Origin: Saccharum officinarum
Taxonomy: Eukaryota > Streptophyta > Magnoliopsida > Poales > Poaceae
NCBI GenBank assembly: GCA_020631735.1
Contig: CM036160.1
Location: forward strand, 110,109,860-110,173,859
DNA: 64,000 bases
Reading direction: 5' to 3'
Below, one piece after another: positions 23,319 through 34,355 of this stretch. Position 1 is the first letter of the stretch, and each line of letters begins with the position of its first letter. Under the pieces are notes generated by a model, which worked only from the letters and a program-made list of their open reading frames with translations, was not told the origin of the DNA and ran no database searches. Made by a program: the position numbers and the translations under genes.

Positions 23319-24964
23319 TGTTGACGGTCCTTAAGTACCAAATATAGTTATCAAATAAATAAAGAAAAGGATCCAAATGCAACCAACACCTAGACTTAGG
23401 GTTTTATCTGACAGAATTCCACGAGTTTTGGTGTTTGTCTGTTTCTGCAGGGGGTTATCAGAAAATACGGAGGAAAGGCCCACACGTCGGGTTTACATAG
23501 AGATAATAACGTGTTCACCAATTTTCTATCATCTAGAAGACTCCAGAAGCCACGAGATCGAACGGGAGGCCGAACGGGCCTGGAGGCAGGGCGCCCGCCC
23601 TGCTCCCTAGGGCGCCCGCCCTGGCCTGAGAGCTAATCAGGCTCCGTCTCGTGGATTATGCTCCACCGACCTAAGAGATCAAGGAAAACCGTGCGATTAA
23701 TGTCGGTTTGATCCGATGGCCCACGTTCACTTGAGGGGGCTATATAAGCAGGACCCCTGGCCCCTGGAGGAGGCACTCCCTCATTCTCAATTCTTTAAAC
23801 CCTAATCTCAGGAGGAGAGTCTCTGATCAAGCCCTAGAGCCACCACATCAACTAGATCTCTAGTATAGCATAGCTACATAGGATTAGAACTAGAAGGAGT
23901 CAATCTTCGATTGGTTTCTGGATCTGTCAAGAGGATTCTTGGTAATTCCTTTACTGTTCTTCATTGTTCATCTTTGTTCTTCAATATTATGAATACAACT
24001 TTGTTCTATTTCAATATATTGATTATGACTATGCTCTACTTGTTTATGTTTGCGATTATATTGTTCTTAGTTTATCGTAGTTATACGCTTGGCTTAGTTA
24101 GATTGGAATTATATACATGTTTAGGATCGTATAGCGTTTATCCATCGGATCCATGGGTAAATGATAAATATTGTGTAGGCGTGGTGCTTAGACCATATTT
24201 ATCTGCGATTGCACCTTATATGCCGGATCGTGGGGTGGTCCGCGATGGTGACAGCTTCGTTGGTTCTTATATAGTCCCCCTCCCGTGTGTAAGGCAGGCA
24301 GAGCAACATTATTACGGGGGAGTGATTGCTATGTTTCTCATCTTCCTTGATAATATCACTATGCATGGGCGTAGTCCTTTCTCGCAATGATTGCCAAGTG
24401 TACTTGCACTAACTATGATATGCTAGACTTTATAGTTAAGAATAACTTAGGAAATATCCTTGTAGTTCATCCTAATACCATGCTAATGACTTGCTAGAAT
24501 ATCTGTTGAGGTGCTTATCATTATTATATGTGGCTAGCTGATCAGATTAATTATCTTTGTCACCATTCATACTTTATCTATATTTTATGTGACACTTACC
24601 CCTGTATGCAAGAGATAGATGAATGCTCTCACTTATACATGCAATGATTGATACTCATTCCTATATTCCATTCCATAATCAACATATGTTAGTAATCCCT
24701 TCCCAGTGGTAAAAATATAAATAACGATACCTGGAATACTTCTCGGTTAAAATGCTACATCGGTATTAATCTGTGCGCTTGCAGATCTTATTTATTATTT
24801 ATTTAGAAGAGCAGTTGCATATTTCAATACCGCGTCTCTCATGTCATGCTGAGGATGACAACTTGGCTTAAGTGGCATGAGGGATAGGTTCGGCATTTTT
24901 GGCGCCGTTATCAGAATTAGAAAACTAAGTCTACTTTTAGTAATGATGTTAAGAATGCCCAACA
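23319..24964 (+). repeat. Gypsy 3' LTR
   Basis: Same ends as the 5' LTR, with a TATATAAG box at 23741-23748. At sites that distinguish the copies, such as AGGGTTTTATC and ATTCCACGAG, it agrees with the old LTR copy at 13107-14129. Confidence 0.95.
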
Positions 24965-27900
24965 ATATGCTGAAGATGCCGTATGATAAGATACATGTTT
25001 GTCCGAAGGGGTGCGTCCTATTTAGGAAAGAACACAAGGATGCAAATTACTGTCCGAAGTGTAAATCCTCCAGGTACCTGGAGGTATACTTTGGTGATGG
25101 TCAGAAGAAGCAACTTTCGATCGCCGCGAGAGTGCTACGGCACCTTCCTTTCTTGCCGAGGCTCCAACGGCTATTCATGACCGAGGAATCTGCGAAACAG
25201 ATGACATGGCACAAAGATGGCAAACGGTACAATCCTGGGAAGATCGTACATCCGTCTGATGCTAAAGCATGGACGTACTTCAATGACCAACATCCTGAGA
25301 AAGCAGCTGAGGCCCGTAATGTACGTGTCGCCCTGGCAACAGATGGGTTCAATCCTTATGGAATGATGGCTGCCCCGTACACATGCTGGCCCATTTTTGT
25401 GATCCCCCTCAATCTCCCTCCCGGCATCTCCTTTCAACGACATAACATATTCTTATCGTTGATAATTCCTGGACACCCGGGGAGTAATATGGGTGTGTTC
25501 ATGGAGCCTGTGATTGATGAATTGATTCACGCTTGGGAGAAGGGGGTATGGACATATGACCGAGCTACAAAGACAAGCTTCAAAATGCACGTTTGGTACC
25601 ACTACTCCTTGCATGACTTCTTGGTGTATGGGTTATTCGCCGTCTGGTGTGTTCACGGGAAGTACCCATGCCCAATATGCAAGGAAGCTGTGAGGTTCAT
25701 TTGGTTGAAGAAGTGTGGCAAGTATTCGTCGTTCGACCAGCATCGTCAGTTCCTCCCTCTAGACCATGAATTCAGAGAAGACATTAAGAGCTTTACGAAA
25801 GGTGTCAAAGTGACAGACCCTAAACCGCACATGAGGACTGGTGCCAAGGTTCGTGCTCAGATAGATGCTCTCGTGTCCAATGAAGAAGGTAGTGGTTTTG
25901 TGGGATATGGTGAGGAACATATGTGGACTCATAAGTCCGGGTTGACGAGGCTCCCCTATTTCGATGACCTTCTTCTGCCACATAACATTGATGTAATGCA
26001 CACTGAAAAGAATATCGCCGAGGCACTTTGGGGAACTCTGATGGACACTGACAAGTCTAAGGAAAATGTTAAGGCTAGAGTGGACCTCCAGACATTGTGC
26101 GATAGACCGAATCAAGAGATGCAGCCTCCTAGTGGGCGAAACAAGAACTGGAAAAGGCCTAAGGTCAATTTCGTCTTGCAAATCGATCAAAGGAGGGAAG
26201 TATTGAGATGGATCTAGACGTTGATGTTCCCAGATGGATATGCAGCGAATCTAAGCAGGGGAGTGAACTTAGGCACTCTGCGAGTCAACGGGATGAAGAG
26301 TCATGACTACCACATATGGATTGAGTGGCTTCTTCCGGCGATGGTCCGAGGCTATGTCCCTGAGCATGTCTGGCAAGTGCTGGCAGAGTTGAGCTATTTC
26401 TTCCGCCAGCTTTGTGCCAAGGAGATATCTCGGAAAGTCGCTCAGGACTTGGAAAAAGCAGCACCTGTGTTGCTCTGTAAGCTGGAGAAGATCTTTTCAC
26501 CCGGCTTCTTCTTGCTGATGCAGCATCTGCTTGTGCACCTCCCAACCGAGGCACGTTTGGGGGGGCCCGTGCAAGCCCGTTGGTGCTATCCAATCGAGAG
26601 ATGTCTAAAGACTGTTCGCAAAAAATGTACAAATAAAGCCAGAATTGAGGCTTCCATTGCAGAGGCATGCCTTCGGGAGGAGGTGGCAAACTTCACAATG
26701 CTATACTACAAGCTGAACCTTCCTAGCAATCATAATCCACTCGCTCGTTACAATGTTGATGAAAATGAATCGACCCTCAGCCTTTTCCAAGGCCAACTCG
26801 GCAACACAAGTGGATCAACCCCGAAGCTATTGGTAAATGAAGAGTGGCGCAATATCATGCTATATGTGTTGGGGAATCTTACCGAGGTGAAGCCGTTCAT
26901 CAAGTAAGTTCTCAACGAACTTGTTTCAATACGCCGTCACTACTTTGCATCCAACCCCATTGTTTCTCGTTCCGACAGGGAATTTGTTCGTGAAGTCTGG
27001 CATCAATCAAGGGATCCTACCCCGCATGAAGAAGACACCCTTGTTTCGCGGGGTGCGGGAGCGGGGGGCCTGATTTCATTTCTTGGTTCAGACAAAAGGT
27101 AATGTCGAATTTAGCTCGTCCGTTAGATCGTCCAAGGTGATCGTACGTTTGATAAATATAACAATCTATCATGCTTAACCTTGCAGGCCCAGACCGGTTC
27201 ATACATGAGTGCCGAGTTGAAACAGGTTGCAAACGGTTGTGACATTAGGGTCAAGTCATATACCAGCTATGACGTGAACGGATATCGCTTCCACACAACA
27301 AGTTATGAGCAGATTCGGCCCAAACGAAAAACCACAAATAGCGGAGTTTGTACGCGTGGCACTGATGGCCTCAACTATCATGGTAGAGTTGAGGAAATCA
27401 TTGAAGTCTCATTTCATGGAGACAAACCTCTTAAACTTGTCATGTTCAAATGCCACTGGTTTAATCCTCGATCAACGAAACGAATCCCTCATCTTGGGCT
27501 AGTCGAGATTCGAGAAGATTCCACTTATCCTAGAAAAGATGTGTACATTGTGGCTCAACAGGCCGTGCAGGTGTATTATACTCGATACGCCAACCAAGAC
27601 AAAGAGTATCTTAAGGGTTGGGCTATTGTGCACCAGGTATCTCCACACGGTAAACTACCTGCCCCAAATGATGATGATTACAACAACTTCAACGCAAACA
27701 CATATGATGGACAGTTCTATCAAGAAGATGGGCTACTAGGCACGTTTGAGATAGTCTTACCCGAAGCTGTTGAAATGGAAGTAGACAACGAAACGGTTCA
27801 TGGCGAGGTCGATGGAGATGTGGTGGTAAATGCCAAGGACATAGCAATGCTTGAGCGTTTACTTCTAGGCAATGACAACGATGACGACATGGAACCTTCG

Positions 27901-28094
27901 GATAGTGTTGTCCATTTGGACAATATTGACAGTGATGATGAGACCTATGATCCCAATCAAGAAGATTATTCCTAAACCATGTAATACTATGTTTTTGTTT
28001 AATTTGTGTTTCGTTTATATATTTTGATTCTATTTCTAATATATGTACTAATTAGTCTTGTTCATTCTTTGTGATTGCAGGTGATTGAACAAAG

Positions 28095-30413
28095 ATGGCG
28101 AGCAGACGTCCACGCCGTGACACGCCCTCGGTTTACGAGAGAGACCACCTTCCCCTTCGAGGTGAGGGGTCGTCGTTCGGGGCAGCGCCCGCAGGAGGTG
28201 ACGAGAGGACCAACGGCAACCGCCGCAAGAGGCAGCGGTCTCCTCCCTCGCCACGTGATGTGGTGCTAGAGAAGCACGTGGCGGCCACGAACACGTCCTC
28301 GTCGGATGACGAGGGGGTCAACAGATGGGCGAGGGCGAGGGAGGGGGTACCGCTACCCGGAAGCTCTACGAGCGAGGTCCCGCACAACTCCCTTCATTTC
28401 CGCTTCCTGACAGGCGCCCAGTGATTCGGCCTATGGCTAAGAGGTAAGTAACTGTATATGTTATCACAACTACTTCATAAGATATATTGGAAATCATAAG
28501 AGAAACTGATAAATTTTCTTAATCACCTGTGCAGGGCCTGGTTGGTTTTGTCGGGTACTGCACCACGCACCCCCGCGAGCATCCTTGGTGTATTATGCAG
28601 GAAATTCTACCCCGGCATTGTGCAGCTGTCCTCAGACCCGGTGGTGCGGGAGTTGGCATCCAACTGGGACAGGTACGCGCTGGCCACAGATGACGAACAA
28701 CGCAACAAGCAAGAGTGGGTATTGGCAGAGTTTTGGGTAAGTCTCTCTCGCACAACATTGCTTAATACATCGCATTCATTGGTTAAATCTTTTATTGAAA
28801 TAATGAATGGATACATCGATTTTGTATGCAGAAATTTTTCAAGGCCGAAGAAGGACTTGAGAACCAGGCGGATCAGGTGGCCCATGCAGCTTGTAGGAAG
28901 TATGTCACCGAGATGCACCACCATGGGCGCGTCCAGGCCCACATAGAGTACCATAGGTCGGTACATAAGCGGGTCCTCACCAAGCCTGAAGCAAGAAGGA
29001 TTACGCTGACCCGGGACCAGTACATTTTGGTAGGCGAATAACTTTCATAATGACTCGTTTTGATATTAAGCAGGTTTAATTTCATCTCTTATATGTCAAA
29101 TACTCGATGACTTGTAGGTGATTCCCTCGTGGTGCCGATCGTTTCCCGAGTGTTGGGCCATGATCGTGGACAAGTGGCTGTCAGAGGGCTATGTTGAAAT
29201 GCATGGGAAGCAGCGGGAAAATCGTCTGCTCAGGCAAGGTCCAACTCACCACCAAGGCAGCCGCAGCCTCCCCGCATACAAACAAGCACTCGTAAGTGAT
29301 TTCTTCCATTTATTTTGACGCTCAATTCTGCCAGATTTCTCACCATCTTTTCGTCTTTCTCGCAGGAGGCTAAGCATCCGGGCGAGGAGCTCTCGGATTT
29401 CTCTGCATGGGCTATGTCCCACATCGGCAGGTCGTCGTCCTCTATCTCCTTCGACCCGTCTCTACCGCCGGAGACGTACTCTGACCCGAACATATACACT
29501 AAGGTCCAAGAGTACACGTCAGCGGTAAGGGAGATCCATGGGGAAGATTACGATGTGCACACTGAACCCATTGATGCAGAGGCAATCATGAGGCTCCGAG
29601 GAGGCAAGAAGCACGGGCGGATGTGGATTGCAGACGGCGCCATCGACCCCAGCACTGTTCCCAACCTCGACACTATCCGAGCACGGAGCACGAGCTCCAG
29701 CCAGCCCATACGCCCACGGCTTGCTCCAGCACTGCAGCAGGTCCAAGAACTCCAGGTAAATCCTACCTTACTCGTCGTACGTTCATCTTTACACAGCTAA
29801 ATTAGATTTGCATTACTAAAACATTGGAGTGAAATATTGCAGGAACTGATCGCGCAGCAGCAGGAGAAGATCGTGGAACTGACCGCGCAGTAGGAGGCCC
29901 AGAAGGCCGCGTTCGAGGCCTAGAGGGTCGCGTTTGAGGCCGCGCAGAAGCAGATGGCGGAGATGATGACGATCATGCAAAATATTGGGCAAGCATCGGG
30001 TGTAGAAGTGCACTTTACAGCTCCTGCTCCACTTTCAGCTCCTGCAGCTACTCCTGTAAGTATGAAAGTTCACTTCTTGCATGTGCTTTGCATGTATGTC
30101 GGCGTTCGTGCCGTTGTGGATTTCGGCGTTCGTGCCATTGTGGATGTCGGCGTTCGTGCCGTTGTTTCTTGCAAGTTTTAGAAACCTCCCCTTGCAGGGG
30201 AGGTGCTGCCGAAATTTTTAACTAAGTCTAATCTTTTTGTATTCCTAGATTACTAGATGCAATCTGTAATTTCCAAACCTGTTTTCCCGGATTACTCACA
30301 CATGCAATCTCTGCTTCTTTGTGCAGCCTCCGTCTGCGGGTTCGAATCATCCCACGACTGCATCACCAGGTGATCAAGCCAATCTTTCACCGTCGTCTCA
30401 TAGGCTAGTTTGA
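28095..30413 (+). pseudogene. Second CACTA gene (Transposase_24-like, En/Spm-type DNA-binding protein), degenerate
   Basis: Exons, all with GT-AG borders: 28095 to about 28441, 28535-28736, 28832-29029, 29118-29291, 29366-29755, 29843-30055 and 30327-30413. Conserved pieces include PDRRPVIRP, ASILGVLCRKFYPGIV, SSDPVVRELASNWDRYALAT, VIPSWCRSFPECWAMIVDKW, and AMSHIGRSSSS, then a Gln/Glu-rich coiled coil. In En/Spm the second protein binds the subterminal repeats and aids end-pairing. Lesions: a frameshift near the end of exon 1 (the PDRRPVIRP frame differs from the ATG frame, which stops at 28424), and TAG codons at 29891 and 29921 in the coiled-coil exon. Confidence 0.78.
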
Positions 30414-30584
30414 TGAGCACTCATGCTAGGTGATGTGGTTCGACTTTAGCGTGAGTTGTAGTTTATGGTTGTGACTTGTGCTTAGATTTGATGAACTTGT
30501 CGTAATAAACATGTGAATGATGATGAACATGTGACCTGTCGTTGTAATATATTGTGATTTCTGGTTCACGATTATGGTTATATA

Positions 30585-30870
30585 TATATAGAACTATTAT
30601 CCTACAGCTGGCTACAGAATAACTTATTCTGTAGCCACTTTGAGTTACCATAATTACTATACTAATTTACGAGATTATAGTAACTCTTTACTATGTGATT
30701 TACTATAACATTATGGTAAATATCCTATGTGTTGTAGTAATTCAACTATCGTAAATATATATTGACATTGTCGTAAATTAGTATATAAAATTATCGTAAA
30801 TAGAGGTGGCTACAAAATAACTTATTTTGTAGCTAGCTATAGAGTATACTTTCCCTATATATATATATAT
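30585..30870. mobile_element. MITE-like insertion inside the CACTA 3' region
   Basis: GGCTACAGAATAACTTATTC near the left edge is answered by GGCTACAAAATAACTTATTT near the right edge. Each is itself an imperfect palindrome. The unit is embedded between TATATATA tracts, which hide any TA duplication. Confidence 0.45.
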
Positions 30871-30892
30871 ATATATAAAGAAAAAATTACCT

Positions 30893-31380
30893 CTTTGCCG
30901 AGGGCTATGACCAAGGCCCTCGGCAAAGAAGGGTTCTTTGCCGAGGGCTATGACCATAGCTCTCGGCAAAGAATTTTTGGGAAAAAATCATGAAAATTTC
31001 TTTGCCGAGGGCTAGAGATGAAGCCCTCGGCAAAGGTTTTTTTTTAAAAAAAAATCTTTGCCGAGGGCCAGGGATGAGGCCCTCGGCAAAGGGTTTTTTT
31101 AAAAATAAAAATTCAAAAAAAAATTAACAGAAAAAATTTTAAAAAAATCTTTGCCGAGGGCCGGCCCTCGGCAAAGAAACCGCCAACAGCGCCGGCGCCG
31201 TGACGGCTGCTTTTCTTTGCCGAGGGCCGTTCTAGCCCTCGGCAAAGGTTTTACCGAGTGCCCGATAAAGGGCCCTCGGCAGAGACCCCTTCGCCGTCTA
31301 AAAATTCTCCGAGAGCTCTTTGCCGAGGGCAGCTCTCGGCAAAGCCTTTGCCGAGGATTTCTGGGCCCCGGCAAAGTATG
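30893..31380. repeat. CACTA 3' subterminal repeat array
   Basis: About eight TTTGCCGAGGGC / GCCCTCGGCAAAG pairs separated by A/T runs, mirroring the 5' array. Confidence 0.9.
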
Positions 31381-31394
31381 CGAGTCAAGTAGTG

Positions 31395-32160
31395 AGTAGC
31401 TAGTATTTACTTATATCAGCTAGCTGTTGTGCCTCTCTCGCTCCTTCTATACGTACGTAGGGATTATATACTTCTTACCGGCAAGCGGCAAGGGCTGCAG
31501 CTACGTACAGGTACAGCATGCCATTCTTTGCTTTGCTCCTGGCGCCAAGGCGAAGATGTTCACCACGAATGTCAACATATACAGAACACGCCTTGCCCGG
31601 AAGGCCGGCAGCCGGGAAATGTCCCGTTCCTGTCGTGGCGAGCTCCGGCGTTCTCCTTGCGTTGACCGGCGGTAATAAGCAGGAGACGTTGGGTCTCTAG
31701 ACTACCACGCCGCGCAGCGGTATGGAAGAGCCGCACGCCCGCACGCGTCCCGCGCCAGCCCAAGTAGGGTTGACCTGGCGCATGCATGCATGGTGCCCTG
31801 CTGTCGTGTGCCGTGCGCGGTCCCATAAGCTACACACATCACCATTCACCAATCGCATTCGCTCTCGATCCGATTGGTCGCTATGGCATCACGCCATCAC
31901 GGCCACGTACGGGATAATTTCACAAGTTGTAGTTAGGCCTTCAAGCGAAGATGCGGTCCACGCGGACACGCTTACTGGCTGTTGCCACCACACTACATTC
32001 CGTCACTTCTGCAAATCAATTTTAAGAAGCGCGTCTGGTTTTTACTTATTTTATAGAGACGACTCAAACAATAGCCACGTCTATAGAGATCTCTATTGCG
32101 TTGGGATCGTCAAATGGATCGCACATCTATAAAAAAATAATGCAATTTCCAGCCTATAAC
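31395..32160 (+). repeat. Right part of duplicated unit D1
   Basis: Matches 47510-48165, with an extra ~100-bp block at about 31937-32038 absent from the other copy. It holds small frames (31427-31675) also seen, altered, in D2, with no recognised product. It is the distal upstream region of the first DC1 gene. Confidence 0.88.
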
Positions 32161-32863
32161 ATTTCTTAGACACGTATAAGACGTGAAGTAGACACGTACC
32201 AAGTGTGAAATACATACCAACGTTCCACTATCTTACGCATGTACATACCAAAATTATATTACATGTCTATTTTTTTGTACGTCGAGTAAGCCTAAGCCGT
32301 CATTAACCGTAGCATGGGATACCATTGGCTCTTTGTCAATGCTGTAGCCTTCTAGTAATTTCTTAGCCGTTAAGTACTTGTTTGAATTAGCAACCTGGAA
32401 GCTAAAACCTGATAAATAAAACGTCAAAGGAAATCGATCTTTGGAGGAAAAAACATCATACTGCTTCACTGCTCACTTGTAACACATAGTAGCACATAAG
32501 TTCTATTTTAGGGGTATGTAACACAAGAGGTTTACAGACAATAATAGAAACAATGAAAAATTAGGACCGGATCTCCTCTGCCATCTTCCAAATTAAAATA
32601 GGTAACATGAACTCATCAATAGCTGAGTTTTTTTTTGGCAAGAATAGGATGAAGCTCACGAGTCAGAAGTTAGGAGAGTCCAGTTGACTTGGACATGCTT
32701 ATGGAGTGACAACACATATTTTTGGTACCAGCTCCTTCCTGTGAAAGCCCCTTTTGGACAACAAACCAACTGAATTAAATCAACAAAAAATGCTTAATAG
32801 TATGAAGGAGATTTCATCCCTATCCATATGCCTCCCCCATGGACCAGGGTACGCCACAGAGGC
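32161..32863. other. Upstream region of the first DC1 gene
   Basis: AT-rich with no coding signal. The last 70 bp form the core promoter listed separately. Confidence 0.4.
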
Positions 32864-32871
32864 TATTTAAG
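32864..32871 (+). promoter_or_regulatory. TATA-like box of the first DC1 gene
   Basis: TATTTAAG 64 bp before the ATG, followed by a (GAGC)n/(GA)n tract at 32896-32921 that would lie in the 5' UTR. Confidence 0.5.
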
Positions 32872-32934
32872 TCTTGAAGGCATGAAAGGCTGAAGCGAGC
32901 GAGCGAGCGAGAGAGAGAGATCACTGATCATCAC

Positions 32935-33576
32935 ATGGCGGCGTCTGATGATGAGCGGCAGCACTTCGCCGACCCACATACACTTGTGAAGAAGCGGTAC
33001 AGCAGCTTATCCTTCAATAGATGCGACATGTGTCTGTCCAGCCTCTCAGGCCTCGTCGGCTACCGCTGCAGCGACTGCGACTTTGATATCCACGAGCAAT
33101 GCGCCAATCACTTCCAGGAGACCATCTCCTTCTTCGCGCACCCGTGGCACACCCTGAGGTTAGAGCGCGTCCCCGGTGGCATGGGCTTGCTTAGTAGTCG
33201 GGTATGCGATCTCTGCTGGGAGAGCGGAAGCTTCATGTACCGGTGCATAGACTGCGGCTTCGACGTGCACCCTCTATGCACGATGCTCCCGCAGACCATT
33301 CGCAGCCCTCTCCACCCGCAGCATGACCTCCACATGGTCCCTTCACGGGGAAGCTGCTCTTCCTGCCGTAAAGATGAACATATCTGGCACTATGTCTGCT
33401 GCAGACTACCTTCTTGTAATAATACCAGACTGCACATCGCGTGTGCATCTGGCGTAAAGAGCAGCGGCAGCGATCGCATAGCCAAGTTTCTTATCAAAAC
33501 AAGCTTCCGTGTGGCGGTGCAAGCAGCAACCGGCGGGTTGCCGGTGCTGGATCTCCTGGCAGCGATCTTTAACTGA
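32935..33576 (+). CDS. DC1 domain (Cys/His-rich, zinc-binding) protein, intact, 213 aa
   Basis: Single-exon gene, MAASDDERQHFADPHTL to AAIFN. It has repeated DC1 units (C1-like zinc fingers): CDMCLSSLSGLVGYRCSDCD with FDIHEQCANHF, then AHPWHTL, CDLC, YRCIDCGFDVHPLCTMLP, and LHPQHDL, CSSCRKDE, YVCC, LHIACASG. Each unit uses paired Cys plus His/Cys to bind zinc. Members are linked to stress and hormone responses in plants, but the role of this one is unknown. The C-terminus (AKFLIKTSFRVAVQAATGGL) has no zinc ligands and is shared with the third copy. No signal peptide is seen. Best-preserved of three related genes in the window. Confidence 0.9.
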   Translation: MAASDDERQHFADPHTLVKKRYSSLSFNRCDMCLSSLSGLVGYRCSDCDFDIHEQCANHFQETISFFAHPWHTLRLERVPGGMGLLSSRVCDLCWESGSFMYRCIDCGFDVHPLCTMLPQTIRSPLHPQHDLHMVPSRGSCSSCRKDEHIWHYVCCRLPSCNNTRLHIACASGVKSSGSDRIAKFLIKTSFRVAVQAATGGLPVLDLLAAIFN

Positions 33577-34355
33577 TCGTGGTATGGTATAGCCGGTGTC
33601 GTCGGCCTACCGGCGGCAGGCGGCTTATTGGGCGTTGGCATCGGCGGTCGCAGCCAACCGTGCGCGCTCATCATCAGCACCGTTTGTATTATATATATTT
33701 CAGTGCGTAATTAATATCTTATGCTTGTTTTCACTATTTTGTTAAGGTATACTATTGTGTTTGCTGGTTTCCTATTGTAAGGGTCGCAGTGTAATGTTTT
33801 ATCTCTTTATCTATGGGTAAAGACTTTGTACCGACCGGCCTTTTTTTGATCAGTCGGCACGGCCTGCTGCATCCATCGTCGGATGAGGATCAGAAGGACA
33901 GGGTTCACACCGCCGACGCGACAGGTCCAGTATTCGGAGACTGCACCGTTCATTTCGCCTTCATCTCCAACTCTCCGTTTCTCAGTTCGTTCTCTCTCTA
34001 GGGTTTTCTCTCTTCCTCCCCTCGGCAATTCCTCCACAGCCCGTTCGATCCCGGCGATTTCTCCACAGCCCATTCGATCCTGACGATTTTACTCGGAGGG
34101 GAGTGCAGATCGTGCTCGTCGGCGTTTGCAGTGAAATCCCTAGCGTCTTTGGCGGCGGTGGCCAGCCGGCCGGTGGCCAGGAGGTCGGGGCGGCCTGGAT
34201 CTGCTCTTGCGTAGGTGATAGGCGCTGTCCGGGTGGCGGTCAGCCAGCTCGCGGCGACCGGTCAGGCCAGCCAGCTTGCGGTGGTCGTCCTCGCACGCAG
34301 GCGCAGTCGAAGGCGCCGCGGCGTCAGCGGAGGCGGTGGGCTCTCGATCTCCGAG
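33577..34355. other. 3' flank of the DC1 gene and 5' flank of the HMG-CoA synthase fragment
   Basis: 33577-33800 is the likely 3' UTR of the DC1 gene. From about 33950 pyrimidine-rich leader-like sequence (CTCTCTCTAGGGTTTTCTC) resembles a plant 5' UTR belonging to the synthase fragment. The open frames here are GC-rich noise. Confidence 0.4.

Larger units (their letters stand above)
17273..24969 (+). mobile_element. Gypsy (Athila/Tat-like) LTR retrotransposon, non-autonomous, nested in the CACTA transposase gene
   Basis: LTRs at 17278-18919 (1,642 bp) and 23319-24964 (1,646 bp) are nearly identical. The 5-bp target duplication ATATG lies at 17273-17277 and 24965-24969. A primer-binding site follows the first LTR and a polypurine tract (TTGGGGGAG) precedes the second. 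The internal part encodes Gag and a protease region only. No reverse transcriptase, RNase H or integrase motif is seen, and 21200-23318 is non-coding. Near-identical LTRs point to recent insertion, younger than the CACTA copy it entered. Confidence 0.95.
16672..27975 (+). pseudogene. CACTA TNP2-like transposase gene, interrupted by gypsy insertion and point lesions
   Basis: Exon pieces are 16672-17272, 24970-26903, 26979-27098 and 27187-27975. Domains in order: transposase-associated domain (MYTRWRSS, GHSLVWCPCRKCDN, HLVLNGYTPGYHQWIYHGE), Transposase_21 catalytic core (CPKGCVLFRKEH, CPKC; KYPCPICKEA; LLPHNIDVMHTEKNIAEALWGTL), DUF4218 (HDYHIWIEWLLPAMVRGYVP) and DUF4216 (VKSYTSYDVNGYRFHT), with an acidic C-tail. 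Transposase binds the ends and catalyses cut-and-paste transfer. Lesions: TGA at 17227-17229 where relatives have Gly; the 7.7-kb gypsy insertion, after which the frame resumes (NLYESEKVLHM / LKMPYDKIHVCPKG); TAG at 26215-26217 before LMFPDGYAANL; and a 1-bp deletion in the G-run near 27065. Splice sites are canonical. Confidence 0.9.
15840..31394 (+). mobile_element. CACTA (En/Spm) DNA transposon, 15.6 kb, carrying a nested gypsy element
   Basis: Starts CACTACTGGAAAC and ends GTCAAGTAGTG, with target duplication AGT at 15837-15839 and 31395-31397. Subterminal TTTGCCGAGGGCC / GGCCCTCGGCAAAG arrays lie at both ends (15864-16315 and 30893-31380). Two transposon genes are present in the usual order: a TNP2-like transposase (from 16672) and a second protein with a Transposase_24-like region (28095-30413). 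Both carry stop codons or frameshifts, so the copy looks immobile unless helped in trans. Removing the gypsy insertion leaves about 7.9 kb. Confidence 0.93.

Noticed and set aside
31427..31700. Small frames in D1 (and D2 at 47533) as a possible gene
   Set aside because: The reading frame is not kept between the two duplicated copies.
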